Shown here: positions 31,601 to 43,316 of the stretch, one piece after another
Numbering within the stretch: position 1 is the first letter of the stretch
Layout: the number at the start of each line of letters is the position of its first letter
Source of the DNA: Margaritispora aquatica
Taxonomy: Eukaryota > Ascomycota > Leotiomycetes > Helotiales > Discinellaceae
Assembly (NCBI GenBank): GCA_007644065.1
Contig: VJWN01000007.1
Span: 2,820,167 to 2,884,166, forward strand
Reading direction: 5' to 3'
Length of the DNA stretch: 64,000 nt
Translations under genes and position numbers: made by a program
The notes under the pieces: model-generated
Database searches by the model: none
Seen by the model: the letters and a program-made list of their open reading frames with translations, nothing else
Told to the model about the DNA's origin: nothing

Positions 31601-32361
31601 AGGTGGCATATTTTCTCTAAGAAATACGTGCTATTGTTCTTAGAATATGCTAGGAGCTGTAGATGGGCATGAGATAGTAAAGTGATGATGTGAGTTCATT
31701 TCGAGTTGTATAATTCGCTTCCGTCTAAGTTTAAAGGCAGACAAGGAGGTTGAGACGTATTCTTAGCGAAGAGGTGGCAGGTCTCAATTTCCTTATCAAG
31801 GACAATGTAGATCTGATAAGATTGAAGACAGGTTTCAGATATGTCATTCATTAATTGATGGCTCGAAATCAGTTCAGAGTGCAAGGCCGAAAAGAGGTTC
31901 TTTATACTGTGACTGTAGAACTCATGTTAAGTGACGGGTACTATAAACTAGAAATAATCTTCAATGTCTTTGTAATGGCTGGGATTCAGGTTTGAATGAC
32001 TTGGAACGAGAACATAAAGCAAAGAGTAATGTGAACAAGAAATGTCATTTAAGATATTAAGGTGTGGAAATATCTGAGCAAGGTGCGAAAATAGACAAGA
32101 TTTCCCCAGAATGCGGGGGCGGAACAGAGCCGCTCTCATTCCGTGGCTATTACCACCCTCCAGTGTCTCTCCCTTTATGCCGGGAGGCTTAAGAGCTCTA
32201 AGAGCACGGCAAGCAGCATCATGAAGGGGAATAATAGTCACTTACTCTCGCCCTTCTCGATGTTAGAGAAACCTCAAGAACAAGACAAGCTTCTACCAGA
32301 TTGAAAGCCCTCAGTCTCTTCCTCAAAATCTATCACTCCAACACTAAGCAACTACGTCAAC
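28616..32361. other. 3.7-kb region without recognised gene
   Basis: Almost no open frames above 70 codons and no recognisable domain on either strand. A short direct repeat of TATCCCAACC occurs at 29067-29092. Near 30 kb there are well-formed fungal intron signals (see next entry). The CT-rich stretches at 29.0-29.6 kb resemble a promoter or untranslated leader. The segment could hold a non-coding transcript or a gene of many short exons. The last ~100 bases are the promoter of the homogentisate dioxygenase gene. Confidence 0.4.
30142..30334 (+). other. possible spliced short ORF or transcript
   Basis: An intron with canonical signals lies at 30210-30261 (52 nt; GTAAGT donor, GCTAAT branch, CCGCAG acceptor). 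Joining its flanks gives a 46-codon frame from the ATG at 30142 (MPPWIFKASAHGSWWIDGEN...) to TAG at 30332-30334. Just upstream, another CTAAC..CAG acceptor ends at about 30100. This may be the end of a longer spliced transcript. There is no homology clue, so coding status is uncertain. Confidence 0.2.
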
Positions 32362-33887
32362 ATGCCAGTCACTAAGTTCAAAACACCAGAGAAGTACAAG
32401 TACCAGAATGGCTTTGGCTCTTACCACGAGTATGTCTCCCTCTCATTTCGCTCTGCCACCCATTACTAACGCCCATTAGATCAGAAGCCGTAGTTGGCGC
32501 TCTGCCCATAGGTGCAAACTCTCCTCAAAAGCCCCCATACGGTCTCTACGCAGAGAAGCTATCAGGAACAGCATTTACTGCACCCCGCCATGAGAACCAA
32601 CAAACATGGTTGTACCGAATTCTCCCCTCTGCTTCACACTCTGCTTTCAATGCACGAGAAGCATCCTCATACAACACGAACCCTGAGGGGGACAAGCTCC
32701 ACCAGATCCCAAACCAATTGCGGTGGGATCCATTTGACATGGACGAGACTGTGGATTGGGTACATAGCTTGAAACTGGTGGCAGGAGCAGGAGATCCCAC
32801 CATGAAATCAGGATTGGGAATTTTCATCTTCGCTGCTGGGAAAAGCATGAACCCAAACGAGGCGTTCTACTCTGCCGATGGTGATTTCTTGATCGTGCTC
32901 CAACATGGAGTGCTGAACATCAAGACCGAACTGGGACATATTCTTGTGCGACCAAACGAGATATGCGTTATTCCTCGAGGCATTCGATATAATGTCGAAT
33001 TGCCAGAGGGGCCAGTGCGAGGATACATCATGGAGCTGTACCAAGGGCATTTCCAACTTCCTGAACTCGGCCCAATAGGCTCTAACTGCCTCGCCAATGC
33101 TCGCGATTTCCAAGCTCCCGTAGCCAGCTTTGAGGAAGATACAGAGGGCACATACACGATCCTCTCGAAATTCAACGGCCACCTTTTCGCTGCTTCACAA
33201 ACACATACGCCTTTTGATGTGGTGGCCTGGCACGGCCTCTACTACCCATACAAATACGACCTTGGACGCTTCTCAACCATCGGCTCCATCTCCTTCGACC
33301 ACCCGGATCCCAGCATCTTCACCGTTCTCTCCGCGCCCTCTGACCACGTTGGCACTGCGATCGCAGACTTCGTGATCTTCCCGCCCCGCTGGCTGGTGGG
33401 CGAAGACACGTTCCGTCCACCGTGGTACCACCGCAACACAATGTCCGAGTTCATGGGCCTTATTGGCGGTGAGTACGATGCCAAGACTGGCGGAGGCTTC
33501 AAGCCTGCGGGTGCGAGTTTGCATAATATCATGTCTGCACATGGTCCGGACGCAGGGACACACGAGAAGGCATCGAATGTGGAATTGAGACCTGCGAAGG
33601 TCGGGGAAGGCAGCATGGCGTTTATGTTTGAGAGTTGCTTAATGGTTGGGGTGACGGAGTGGGGACTCAAGACGTGTAGAAAGGTGCAGGAGGATTATAA
33701 TGAGGAGAGTTGGACACCGCTCAAGGCGCATTTTAGAGCCCATGGTGGTGGTGAGGCGAGGAGAGTTAGTAATTTGGTCGATGGGGAGAGAGAGGGTGGG
33801 CATGGAGCAATTGATGTTGCGTCGAGTGTGAATGGGAAGGGAGCGAAGGGTGAGATGGTACAGGGTCAATTGCCGCATTATACTTAG
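32362..33887 (+). CDS. hmgA: homogentisate 1,2-dioxygenase
   Basis: Exons 32362-32429 and 32480-33887 (50-nt intron with a TACTAAC branch point, splitting a Glu codon) give 491 residues. It is colinear with fungal HmgA from [14 protein letters not shown] onward: [18 protein letters not shown], the [11 protein letters not shown] block, [19 protein letters not shown], and the metal site in [17 protein letters not shown] (His and Glu) plus MSAHGPD (second His). The enzyme opens the ring of homogentisate to maleylacetoacetate in Phe/Tyr catabolism, using Fe(II), and so limits pyomelanin formation. It is ~40 residues longer than the usual ~445-450, all in a Gly/Lys/Ser-rich C-terminus. In some fungi hmgA sits beside fahA and maiA; neither is present here. 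Confidence 0.96.
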
Positions 33888-34095
33888 GAGGCAGGCTTTG
33901 GTGGAAGTGTTGTGATAGGATGTACATATATATGAAATTGAAATTGAATGCTATTTTTTCTGCTTAGTGCATAGGTGTTTTGTATCCCAGCTTCATATCT
34001 CGTGGCATCATGAAAATCATCCTGCACTACATACGATATGTATGTATGTAACTCCAAGTGCAACTTCAACATGAAAAAACGCTACAAAAACCCAC

Positions 34096-35939
34096 TTAGA
34101 AAACCAACACCGCAACCACTATCCCCACGCATGCCCACCCCAATCTTACTCCACCACCGCCCAACCTCCCCACACCACCAGTAGGCGTAGCGGACGGCCT
34201 GCCCGTCGAACTCCCACTCCCGGCACCACTCCCACTTCCACCCGTGACCGTCGCCGCGCCCGTCCTGGCAAGGACGTACAACTCGCCCGTCGAGTCCGAC
34301 GTCACGAACAGGCGGTCCTTGGAATCGAGCGCCAGGCCGACGGGGCGGAAACAGCCGGAGGGACAGCGTGAGAGGTCCGGGTTGCTGAAGATGTCGGTGG
34401 TGGAGGTAAGGCTTTCGCTGCTGGCTACTGGGGAGCCCGAGGAGAAGAGGAGTGAGGATACTTTGTAGCCGATTGGGGAGGTGCGGTCCCTGTTTGAGGT
34501 GTTAGTCTGTTGGTTGGAATGAAGGGTGGGAGTGGAAGGCTGGCTGGCTGGCTGGGGTGGGTGAGGTGGATGGAAGTTGGCAGTAAGAGGGTAGAGAATA
34601 GAAGGGAGAGGATGGACTTGAAAGGAAGAAGAGAGGGGGACAGTGAATGAGAGGAGAGGTTTGGGAGTGACGAACCAACTGCCGTGAAACGAAACGTAAG
34701 CTTCTGTTCCATTCGGGAGGAACTTGATGTCGAGGGGTGCGGTGTGTGCTTGGAACGTCAAGCGAGGAGGCACACGCTCGTTAGCACAGAAGGTGTCGTT
34801 GAGGGTGCTACTTTGGTCCATGGTGAATTGCGATCCGACCCTCAAGTTCTCGGCAGACGGGATGGAGGTGTCCCACAGGGCGTAACAGTATGGGTAACCG
34901 TAGTTACCACCTTGGTTTTCTGTAGATGCATTGAGGTAGCCGTGGAAATTGAGCTCTTCGCCTGGGTTATTTTGGTGGATGCTAAGATGAGCGTGTTAGT
35001 GTATTGGGAGGGGTGTATTGGAGACGAGGATGCCTTACTCGACGCCATTACGCTCGATTTGGTCGACGGAGTTTTCTACGCTGTAGATACCACCAGTCTT
35101 TGGTGAATTAGCATTTGCATCATTGAGTGGACGAAATTGATTGTGGCGTCCTCGTCATATGGCTCGTTGCCACATATGTAGACTTCAAGCAATAATAACT
35201 CACAATGGGTTCCTCTGCAATTCCAACACTATTCCTCAGACCCCAACCAAGCAATCTACCTTGCGTGGTGAAATCATATGGCTGACCAGAGGAGGGTAAA
35301 GTTGTAAGGTTAAACGCCTTAACTTGCGAATGTCCAGTGGCGATGGAAGCAGCTTCGCTGTCGATGTTGGAATCACTTCCCCTGCTTACAACCAGCAATC
35401 CAGGCTGCTTGAGAGATATCATGAGCGTGCGAGTGCTATGGCCTGCATTGTCCATCCCAGTCACCACTGTTCTATTGGTAGTCCCAACTGATGGCACCGA
35501 AGAATCATAGTCCCACGAGTACACGGCATCAGAAGAGGAAGCATAGAGAGTTCTGCCATCACGAGATAAAGCAATGCCATGATTTAACTGTGCTTTTTGG
35601 ATTAGTACACGACTATAATATCATCTCGTAAAGGAGAAAAGAACATACGATGGTTGAATTGACCAAGTAGGTTGTTTTGCGCACATCCAAGCAAGTGGTG
35701 CCACCATCGTCGAATTCCAAAGCAGTTATTCCAACACCTCGTTGTAGCACAAGCAGATGCCCTGCACTATCAAACAAAATACTTCGAGGAGTTCTTAGTC
35801 CTTGCGCGACCAGTTGGGCTTGCCACCCATTTGATACTACTGGAGCCGAGTATGAAGCTCTTAAGTTGCATGTTGCAGCCAAACTATTGTCCACCAAGGC
35901 AAGTCCAGCTGCCACTATTAACTGTGCGTAAACATGCAT
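34096..35939 (-). CDS. PQQ-type sorbosone/glucose dehydrogenase-like protein, probably GPI-anchored
   Basis: Five exons on the minus strand (35939-35649, 35587-35204, 35097-35039, 34981-34676, 34489-34096; introns 60, 106, 57 and 186 nt) give 477 residues. A signal peptide (1-21) leads into a six-bladed propeller of the soluble quinoprotein glucose/L-sorbosone dehydrogenase type: GLRTPRSILFDSAGHLLVLQ, LNHGIALSRDGRTLYASSSD, GWGLRNSVGIAEEP, NNPGEELNFHGYL, GGNYGYPYCYALWD, APLDIKFLPNGTEAYVSFHG, SWDRTSPIGYKV and FRPVGLALDSKDRLFVTSDS. Fungal relatives include the PQQ-dependent pyranose dehydrogenases of family AA12. A Gly/Ser-rich linker and a hydrophobic last segment (WACVGIVVAVLVF) look like a GPI-anchor signal. 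It probably oxidises a sugar or sugar lactone outside the cell; substrate and PQQ dependence are inferred. Confidence 0.88.
34529..34560. repeat. GGCT short tandem repeat in intron 4 of the PQQ dehydrogenase gene
   Basis: Four GGCT units in a row sit in the longest intron of this gene, within a strongly purine-rich stretch on the plus strand. No function is implied. Confidence 0.6.
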
Positions 35940-37144
35940 GTTGTTATATGTAAGTCTTGCTATACAATCTTGCCAAAACTGATGATTGAGGGACAAAGAG
36001 AGGAGGGAGAACAGAGAAATGGGGGAGCAAGGAGATATACAAACACAGCCTCGATGGCAACAGATATAATGAAGGGGTCCATTCTACTCGTAGATAACGA
36101 CCTTGTCATGCAGGACTTGGTATTTGGCAATCACCACACTGCTCGCCTGCACCTCACCATAGAAGCTACCTTATATCTGAAGCAAAGGACATGGTGAGAA
36201 CCCCGCGCCCAGAAGTTTTTCGGCCGAGACACCGCCACTGACATCATTTAATGGGAGGTTTGGACGAGAAATGCATGAGTAAGTGATTGGTGATAAAGAA
36301 TAGGAATAATAATAACAATAATACAATAGTAATAAGATGGGAAAACGCAGATAAATAGATAATGGGATGAAAACAAACTACTTCTTCCCTATTGTACCTT
36401 ACTGTATTGATATGACGATGCTAGTAGTACAGTACTGTACTCGGGCAAAGTTACCCCAGGTTTACCCTTTATCTTATCGATAACCAATGATCGAGCCGAG
36501 GCCGATTGAAGTCACGTGGACACTGGACTTTACTTATCTTACCTAAGGTAGTGGAAATGTCGTCTAAGTATGGTCAGCCGCCCCACTTTGTAGCTTCCTA
36601 TCTATTTTGTCTACCTTAGTACAGTTCCAACAACCTCACTTTATTTCATTTCATTTCACTTCACTTCATCTGCAACTTCAATCATCATGTTCATATGTAC
36701 CTCCGGTCATTGTCGCATCATATCTAGAATGACGCCGAATCACATCTTTATGCCTTACCAATTGTTCAATTGTCGCAGTTATATTCTCCGGCCACATTTG
36801 CACACAATACGAATCCTTATGTGACGTTCGTCCTATTTTTACAAACCACAATTCACCCATTCATCCCGAAGGTGAAAACTATATACTTAATCGACTTGGA
36901 AATGCCTGCGCCTACTTGGAGCTCCCAGAGCTACACTAGGTAGGGCATACTTCGCTAGATGCTTCGTGTTTTGCATCTCTCCGCTTACTGCGAGCCAAAC
37001 TCACTAACCTATTCATTACCTCATAATCCATTTCTTCGATGCTCATTCAGTGGTGGTACCACTACTCAACCCCTCGAAACTCATGGACATCCATGCCATG
37101 GCGAGATAAGGCTCCATCAGCAACTGATGTTCTAATAGAGCTCT
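35940..37144. other. 1.2-kb intergenic region
   Basis: The promoter of the PQQ dehydrogenase gene and the 3' flank of the phytochrome gene. AT-rich with AAT-type microsatellite character around 36300-36340 and TTCAT repeats around 36640-36670. A 60-codon frame at 36678-36860 has no support. Confidence 0.4.
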
Positions 37145-40100
37145 TCACAACAGGAACCATCCCCCCTGTTCCCAATGGCCAGGAAGATACAACGCCTGCT
37201 GCTTCATCTCGGGCGCATTTATACCTTGAAGTAGAAAGTCGAGACGTGCAAAGTCGATGGGCTTCAGGATCCAACCATCAAATCTAAATGGGTTAGAACG
37301 CCCTGTAATAAGGGAAAACAGGGAGACTTACCCGGAGGCTATATAGTCGAACCTTTTCTCTTCCACCAGTGAAGCCGATACTGCAAGGATTGGGACTCGC
37401 TGTCGTGTCCGCCTCATCTCTCCGCCTGATTTCTCATAAGCACGAATCATTCGTGTGCACTTTGTACCATCTATCAAGGGCATCTAGCACCAACGGTTAG
37501 TTCTTCGGGAAAACTTAAGGGGCGGCAAAACAGCTAACCTGAATATCCATCAAGATCACATCTATGCCTTCCGGTTCATTCTTGAAATGGTCGTGACATT
37601 CTTGGCCGTCAAAAGTAGCTTCAACGCTATGGCCCGATTTCTGCAATCGTTTTGAGAGGATTCGTGAATTGATTGGGTTATCCTCGGCAATGAGAACGGA
37701 CAAAGACTCCATCTTCCAATCACCTTTTAAGCTGGCAACCTTGGGAAATGGATACCCAGCATTGGAGGAATTTGCTCCAGTGGATGCTAGAGCCGAAAAG
37801 GGGCTGATCGCAAGCGATCCACGGCGAGAATGAGCATCTGAAACTGACACGGAGTTCATCACAGAGATACTGGCAATCCTATCCAAGGATGAAGTATCGG
37901 GTCTTCCGTTAGGTGTCGGTGTGAGGTCGGACGTGGCTTTGGGAAACAACTCTTCTTCCTCAATTGGCTGATCCTCAATCTCAGGTGGAGTGTGTACACT
38001 TTCAAAGGGCAGTTCAATAGCAAAGATTGTGCCCTTTCCAGGCTCGCTTTGAATTTTGATCTGACCTTTCATGTTCCGTACATATCGGGCAACAACTGCA
38101 AGGCCTACGCCGAGAGACCCGTTGCGATTTGATTCGCTCTTGCTACTGGTGGACGGTGTTGATGTGCTGGTTGATTCATGGTTATCATGATCTACTACCT
38201 GCTCAAACTCCTGAAACAAAGCATCCAGCTGAGCTTCGGACATACCTGAACAACTTGTCAGCAATATCCGGCAGCAAGGCAGTCACTGTCCATGGCCCCT
38301 TTGTCTCTTCACACGATCATGACTATGCGCAACTTGTCCAATATGAACCAAGGTAGATTTGGGCAATAGTTGCAATAATAGATAAGGTGGTACTGACCAA
38401 TTCCTGCGTCTTGAACGCTTATTTCAATGATGGAAATGTCGTCTTGAATACTTACCGGCCGAATATCTACCTTAATTCCACCAGTTACTGAATGCTGAAA
38501 AGCGTTGCTTGTCACGTTAGACAAAACCTGCCGTAGGCGAGCCGAGTCACCTTTCACCATTTGCGGTATCCCTTGGTGTGTCGACACAGTCAAGTCTAGA
38601 CCCTTTCGAATTGCTTCTTTCCGGAAAGCAGTGATGACCTCCGACACTGTCGCCCCAGGATCAAATGCTTCACCGTGGGCTGTAAATGGTGCGTCTTCTG
38701 CCTTGGTCAAGTTTAACAAATCGTCAATGACATATATCAGAGATCTTGATGCTTTGTGTGCCTTGTTAAGAACTTCACGGGTGTTGGCATCGAGTTGATT
38801 CTCCAAGGCTATCTCCAGATAATTCACAATGGCGTTAAGAGGCGTCCGCACCTCATGCGATGAATTTTCTAGAAGAAGTCGTGTCATCTTATTATTGTTT
38901 CCCGCCGACTCTCTCTGTCTCCAAATCTCGATAAATCTACCATAAAGAAGGCTCAAGACAGTAGCAGTCTCCATATGGTCTGGCGTCCACTCAACACTCA
39001 TGCCAACGATCTCCTCAGTCCATCGAGCAAAGCTTGATCGGGGCTCAAGATATTCAGTTCCAGCCCTTTTGATCTTATCGTAGGGATTTCCAGCCCATCG
39101 AATCTTCTGCAGCTGACCCTTGCGAAAGAAGACCAGAAAATCACTACCCGTATGGCTCAAAGGAATGACCAACACACCAGAAATGGTGTGAATACCAGGA
39201 GGATACTGGATATTCGGTAGATCCTGATTGAGGTTTTGTGAGGCGTAAATCGATGTGAATCGCAGTTGCTGCAAGTGAGCTAGAACAGCCAAGGCCTCAC
39301 GATACGGTTCCAATTTACCAATTGTTCGGGCCTCATCTTGTATAGAGAGCAGTCCGAAATCGGCATCGAAAACTTTCAGCAAGTCAGCCGAGGATGCTGC
39401 AATAAAGCCTGCAGGATTTTGAGGTGGTGGAGATTTCTTGGGCGTCCTCCGTTGCTTAATTCGCTCCCACATAATCAATCTTTCGATGTTGGTTGCAGCG
39501 CACTCTCCAATGTTGCGACACAATTCACGCGTTGGAACTGTAACTCGAATACCCTCTTCTCCGTAGCCATGACAGGCTATTAATCCCCATAAATCATCAT
39601 TTATCACAATGGATATCGACATCGAAGAACGCACTCCCATGTTAGCGAGATATTTAAGATGAATCGGGGACAACGCTCGCAGGTATGCGTGAGAGAGATC
39701 AAGAGGCACCACACAATCATCTACATCACGACAGACCTGTGCTCATTGAGTCAGCGCTTTTGATCTTGATAACGTTGGATTAGACATACCAGCCGAGCTG
39801 TCTCCGCATCTCTGTCATGCAAAAGTCTGATCCGATTCAGTTTATAAAGCTCTCGCGCTTGCTTTGGGATGTCCGAAGCAGGGTAGTGAAGACCTGGTCG
39901 AAAGTCAGAAGTGCACATTAGAATCTTGGACTTTTTCACCTCTAAACAGATCTCCGCTAGCCTTAGGATCAACATACTCCGCATCCACACATCCATTCTT
40001 TTGAGAATCAAAACGATAAAACATAACCCTGTGGAATCCTGAAAGCTCAGAGATGATACCAACAACAACATCCAAAACCTGCTGCACAGATACACAGCTT

Positions 40101-41484
40101 CCCAATTGAAACTGAGCGTCCGTCATCGCACCATATATGTCAATTGGCGGCACATCTCCATTCTTACGTCTTCGAGCGATTTCTAGCACACGCAGAGATT
40201 TGCTGTCTCGAGTATTACTTTTGCGTACCTCTTCGGAATCAAGATCGATACCCACGGTGCAGGTTGGAAATACTGGTAACAAAGTCTCCAAAAATTGGTC
40301 TCCCAAATAAAACTGCTGCGTATATTCTTCAAATTCACAAACCACCAAATCCTTCGTCCCTGCAGAAATACTCACAGCACACCAGAGATCTTTTTTCAAT
40401 CCCGTCGGCGTGTTGATGGTGACCTAATGCACGGAAGAAAGTCAAGTTAGTGGCTTATTATGCATGGGTAAGAAGATACGAGCAAAAGTTGGCGCGAAGC
40501 TAGTGTGTCCTAGGAATAAAAGAGCGAATGAAGCTGAAAAATCCACTGTGTAGGAAAATTCAGCGCAAGACGGCTTACCTTAACAATCTCTAATTTGGTT
40601 GCAGTAAGATCTTCATTCTCCACTGAAGCCTTGAGAATTACGTGTCTGAGACGACTCGTTAATTCTTCCCGAGATTCATCTTCGAAGACATCTAAGAAGC
40701 ATCGCAGACCAAAGAGCTGCTCTGGTGTATGGTTCAAGTGTTTGAGTGAATTTTCACTTGCAATTCTGACCTCCAGCTCTTTCGCCGCATTGTACCGTAC
40801 TGCTACCAAAGCACCGAACTGCTGTATTGCTCCTGGGGTGTGTATTGGTTCATCCTCGCATCGATAAAACCTTCGAGTTATGTTACCGGACACGACTCCA
40901 TGGGATAGTCCTGGCGGTCCAGCCGACGCTGGCACCTAGAGAAAGAGTGAGCACATTTCTTTTGTGAAAATTTCGGTGTCAGAGTGTGTGATTGATTCTT
41001 GATGGTCATATCTTGGAGGACATTGCTCAAACAATGTTCCTGAGCCGTCACTAAGTAAAGAAATATTTATTCTAACCATAAGTACGCGATCGGAGGTACC
41101 ACCTGCTCCGCTGCGGGTGTAAGTATCGCTTCCAGCATCCAATTCAGCTAGGGGAATGCTGCGGATAGCATTGAGAGGCGGAACTTCAGGCCATGGCGGA
41201 GGCAGAAAAATTGACATTTTTTCTAGCTTCTGATTGTCGTCGATGACTCTGCTGCCATCAAGAGTCACCTCATTGTTCGTTAATCCATTATGAAGCAGCC
41301 CTGGCGCTACCGTTGGTATCTGAAAGCTAATAATGTTCTCTTCCGGTGCATTCTGCGCTTCGGGTGATTTTGTTGAGCTTGCGGCCACAAGATTACGAAT
41401 AGGAAATACCCTCTCAATAGAAAAGCCTGTTGGAGGGGTTCTATCCACCTTTGCCGGTGCTGTCGTTGTTCCGTAGGACAACAT
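37145..41484 (-). CDS. phyA: fungal phytochrome, hybrid histidine kinase
   Basis: Eight exons on the minus strand (41484-41086, 40935-40579, 40423-39940, 39893-39790, 39736-38398, 38245-37539, 37483-37332, 37283-37145) give ~1226 residues. After a variable leader come a PAS domain whose Cys (~159, FYRCEDEPIHTPGAIQQFG) is the biliverdin-attachment site of bacterial and fungal phytochromes, then a GAF domain with HYPASDIPKQARELYKLNR, and a PHY domain. The kinase has an H-box (ENSSHEVRTPLNAI), an N-box (LSNVTSNAFQHS) and G boxes (QDAGIGMSE, GVGLAVV). The C-terminal receiver has the acceptor Asp (VILMDIQMPLIDG) and conserved Lys (WILKPIDF). All key residues are present, so it should be a working red/far-red sensor; in Aspergillus FphA acts on development and also in temperature sensing. 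The first donor could be 41085 or nine bases downstream; other junctions are secure. Confidence 0.93.
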
Positions 41485-43316
41485 CGAGCATCTTTCTATG
41501 CGATGAATTACGAATTTGCGCAGGAGTATGCGAGTTCGATATAATCGCAGAACTGGTGCAAAGAGACCGAGACGAGGCTACTAGATATGAGGGGGTGCGA
41601 TGCCAAATGAGAATACAAATGCCGCCAAAGCATGCAATGCAATTTGTACCGAGTAATGTTCTTCTGAGGATTCTTGGGACTCTGTGATCGGTGGCGTGTG
41701 GCTGAAGAGAGGATGCAGACCCCGGTTTTCATATCAGACCATGGCGCTGAGTGATTGCTGTTGACAGTGGTGAACTTTCTCAACATGGAATACAGCTGGC
41801 ATTGCGAATCGCAGCCTTGGAGGAGAATCGTCGTTGGGAAATCAGATGAAATCAACTGAACTCCACTCCAAAGATCTTGTTCTCTCAAATGAGAGCGTGC
41901 GCTACCTTGCTTTCGTATGGGCTCCAGACAAGCTGAATGCTTGCAGGTGGGACAGGGATCCGATTAGGGGACATGCTTTGAATGAGATAGATGTTGCTAT
42001 TTGCTGAGTCACCATGGTATTTGCTTTGGCCATGACTGGAGTTGGATCTCGGTGCGGGGTTACCCTTCACAATCACAATCACAATCATTCCAATATGACA
42101 GATGATGACAGGACAGCGCTGAAGTCCCTTGCATAAAGGAGGACCCTTCCTACTTTACCGGAACAAGCAAAGTTGATGAAGGATGAAAGGCTCCGTATCT
42201 TTACACGTACTCTTATGCTCAAAATTTCTGGGGAGTGATTCATTCTACCCATTTCAAGCAATTGGTTTGAATCATGACAAGCGTGGCACAATCTTAGATA
42301 GCTAGGAGCCTAGACAAAAAAACGGGCTGGCTACCGTCGAGGCGTGAGGCGTCAGGTATTGACTGACTCGGGATTCGGGAGAGTGTTGAGAAAGGATGGT
42401 GATTGGAATCGCCGATCTCATAGCCCAGCATGTCGAGAGCAAATGCCCCCCGTTTATGCGGCTGCCCGAATTGAGGATTTGGCTTACCTACAGTTCTTAC
42501 CCACGATCAATCTACCCTGGAAAACTCGTCAGACGTGTCTACCACGATGTTTCGCCACCACCCGCTGTTCGGTGGAGAAGCCATGCATTGGGGTTAGCAG
42601 GTCGAGGAATGTTCCATTTCGCGGACCTCATCCGGTGGCGGCGTCTTCTGCAGTGCATGAGGTTCTTTCGAAGCTCGCTTGGATGAGAATGTGAGGCATC
42701 GTATTTTTTCTTCTTTCTTAAACATGTTTAATTTATTGATACAAACACACATATTTACTGTATGTGTGTGTCTTTTCAACGCCCGATTCTTATACATAGG
42801 TCATTTCATTCTCGAGGTCTTGTACGCTTCTGCACAATGGCCGCCCAGGCTTTCGTCTAATCCAAACGCAAGAAAAATAAGGGAAAGGTATTATTCTGAG
42901 TACCATGTTTGTATGTTCTATTCATTTCGGCCACGCCGTTAAGCGCCTTTTTTTCTTTTTTTTCACATCCCTGAAACATTACGATTCTTTGGGACCGGAA
43001 TTTACCAAGGGAAGTGGAAACGTCGGTGGCTACCAGGCGCTAAATGGGAAATAGCAATATATGTCGATGCCGTCCGTACATATGATGGGTATGAGAATGG
43101 ACAAGGTGTCAGCGAGATTTTTATATGGGTGTGACGAAACGAATGGATGCCATGGTGGCAGTGGTCGTAGTGGAGGCTAAGCTGGCTCATCTACGATTGA
43201 AGTTGAGGTAACGAGACTAGATCGACGATTAGCTGGGTTCTGTATCCCTCTCACGCGCCCTCTTGCAATGGGCAAGTGCAATCACTGAGTGATCGGAAAT
43301 GACACAAACTCAAACA
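41485..43316. other. 1.8-kb intergenic region
   Basis: The promoter and leader of the phytochrome gene and the 3' flank of the ABC transporter gene. Frames of 80-126 codons around 41.4-42.7 kb overlap on both strands, lack domains and several begin at non-ATG codons. Nothing is called. Confidence 0.45.

Noticed and set aside
41430..42942. Several 60-126 codon frames between the phytochrome and ABC transporter genes
   Set aside because: Overlap each other on both strands, mostly non-ATG starts, no domain content.
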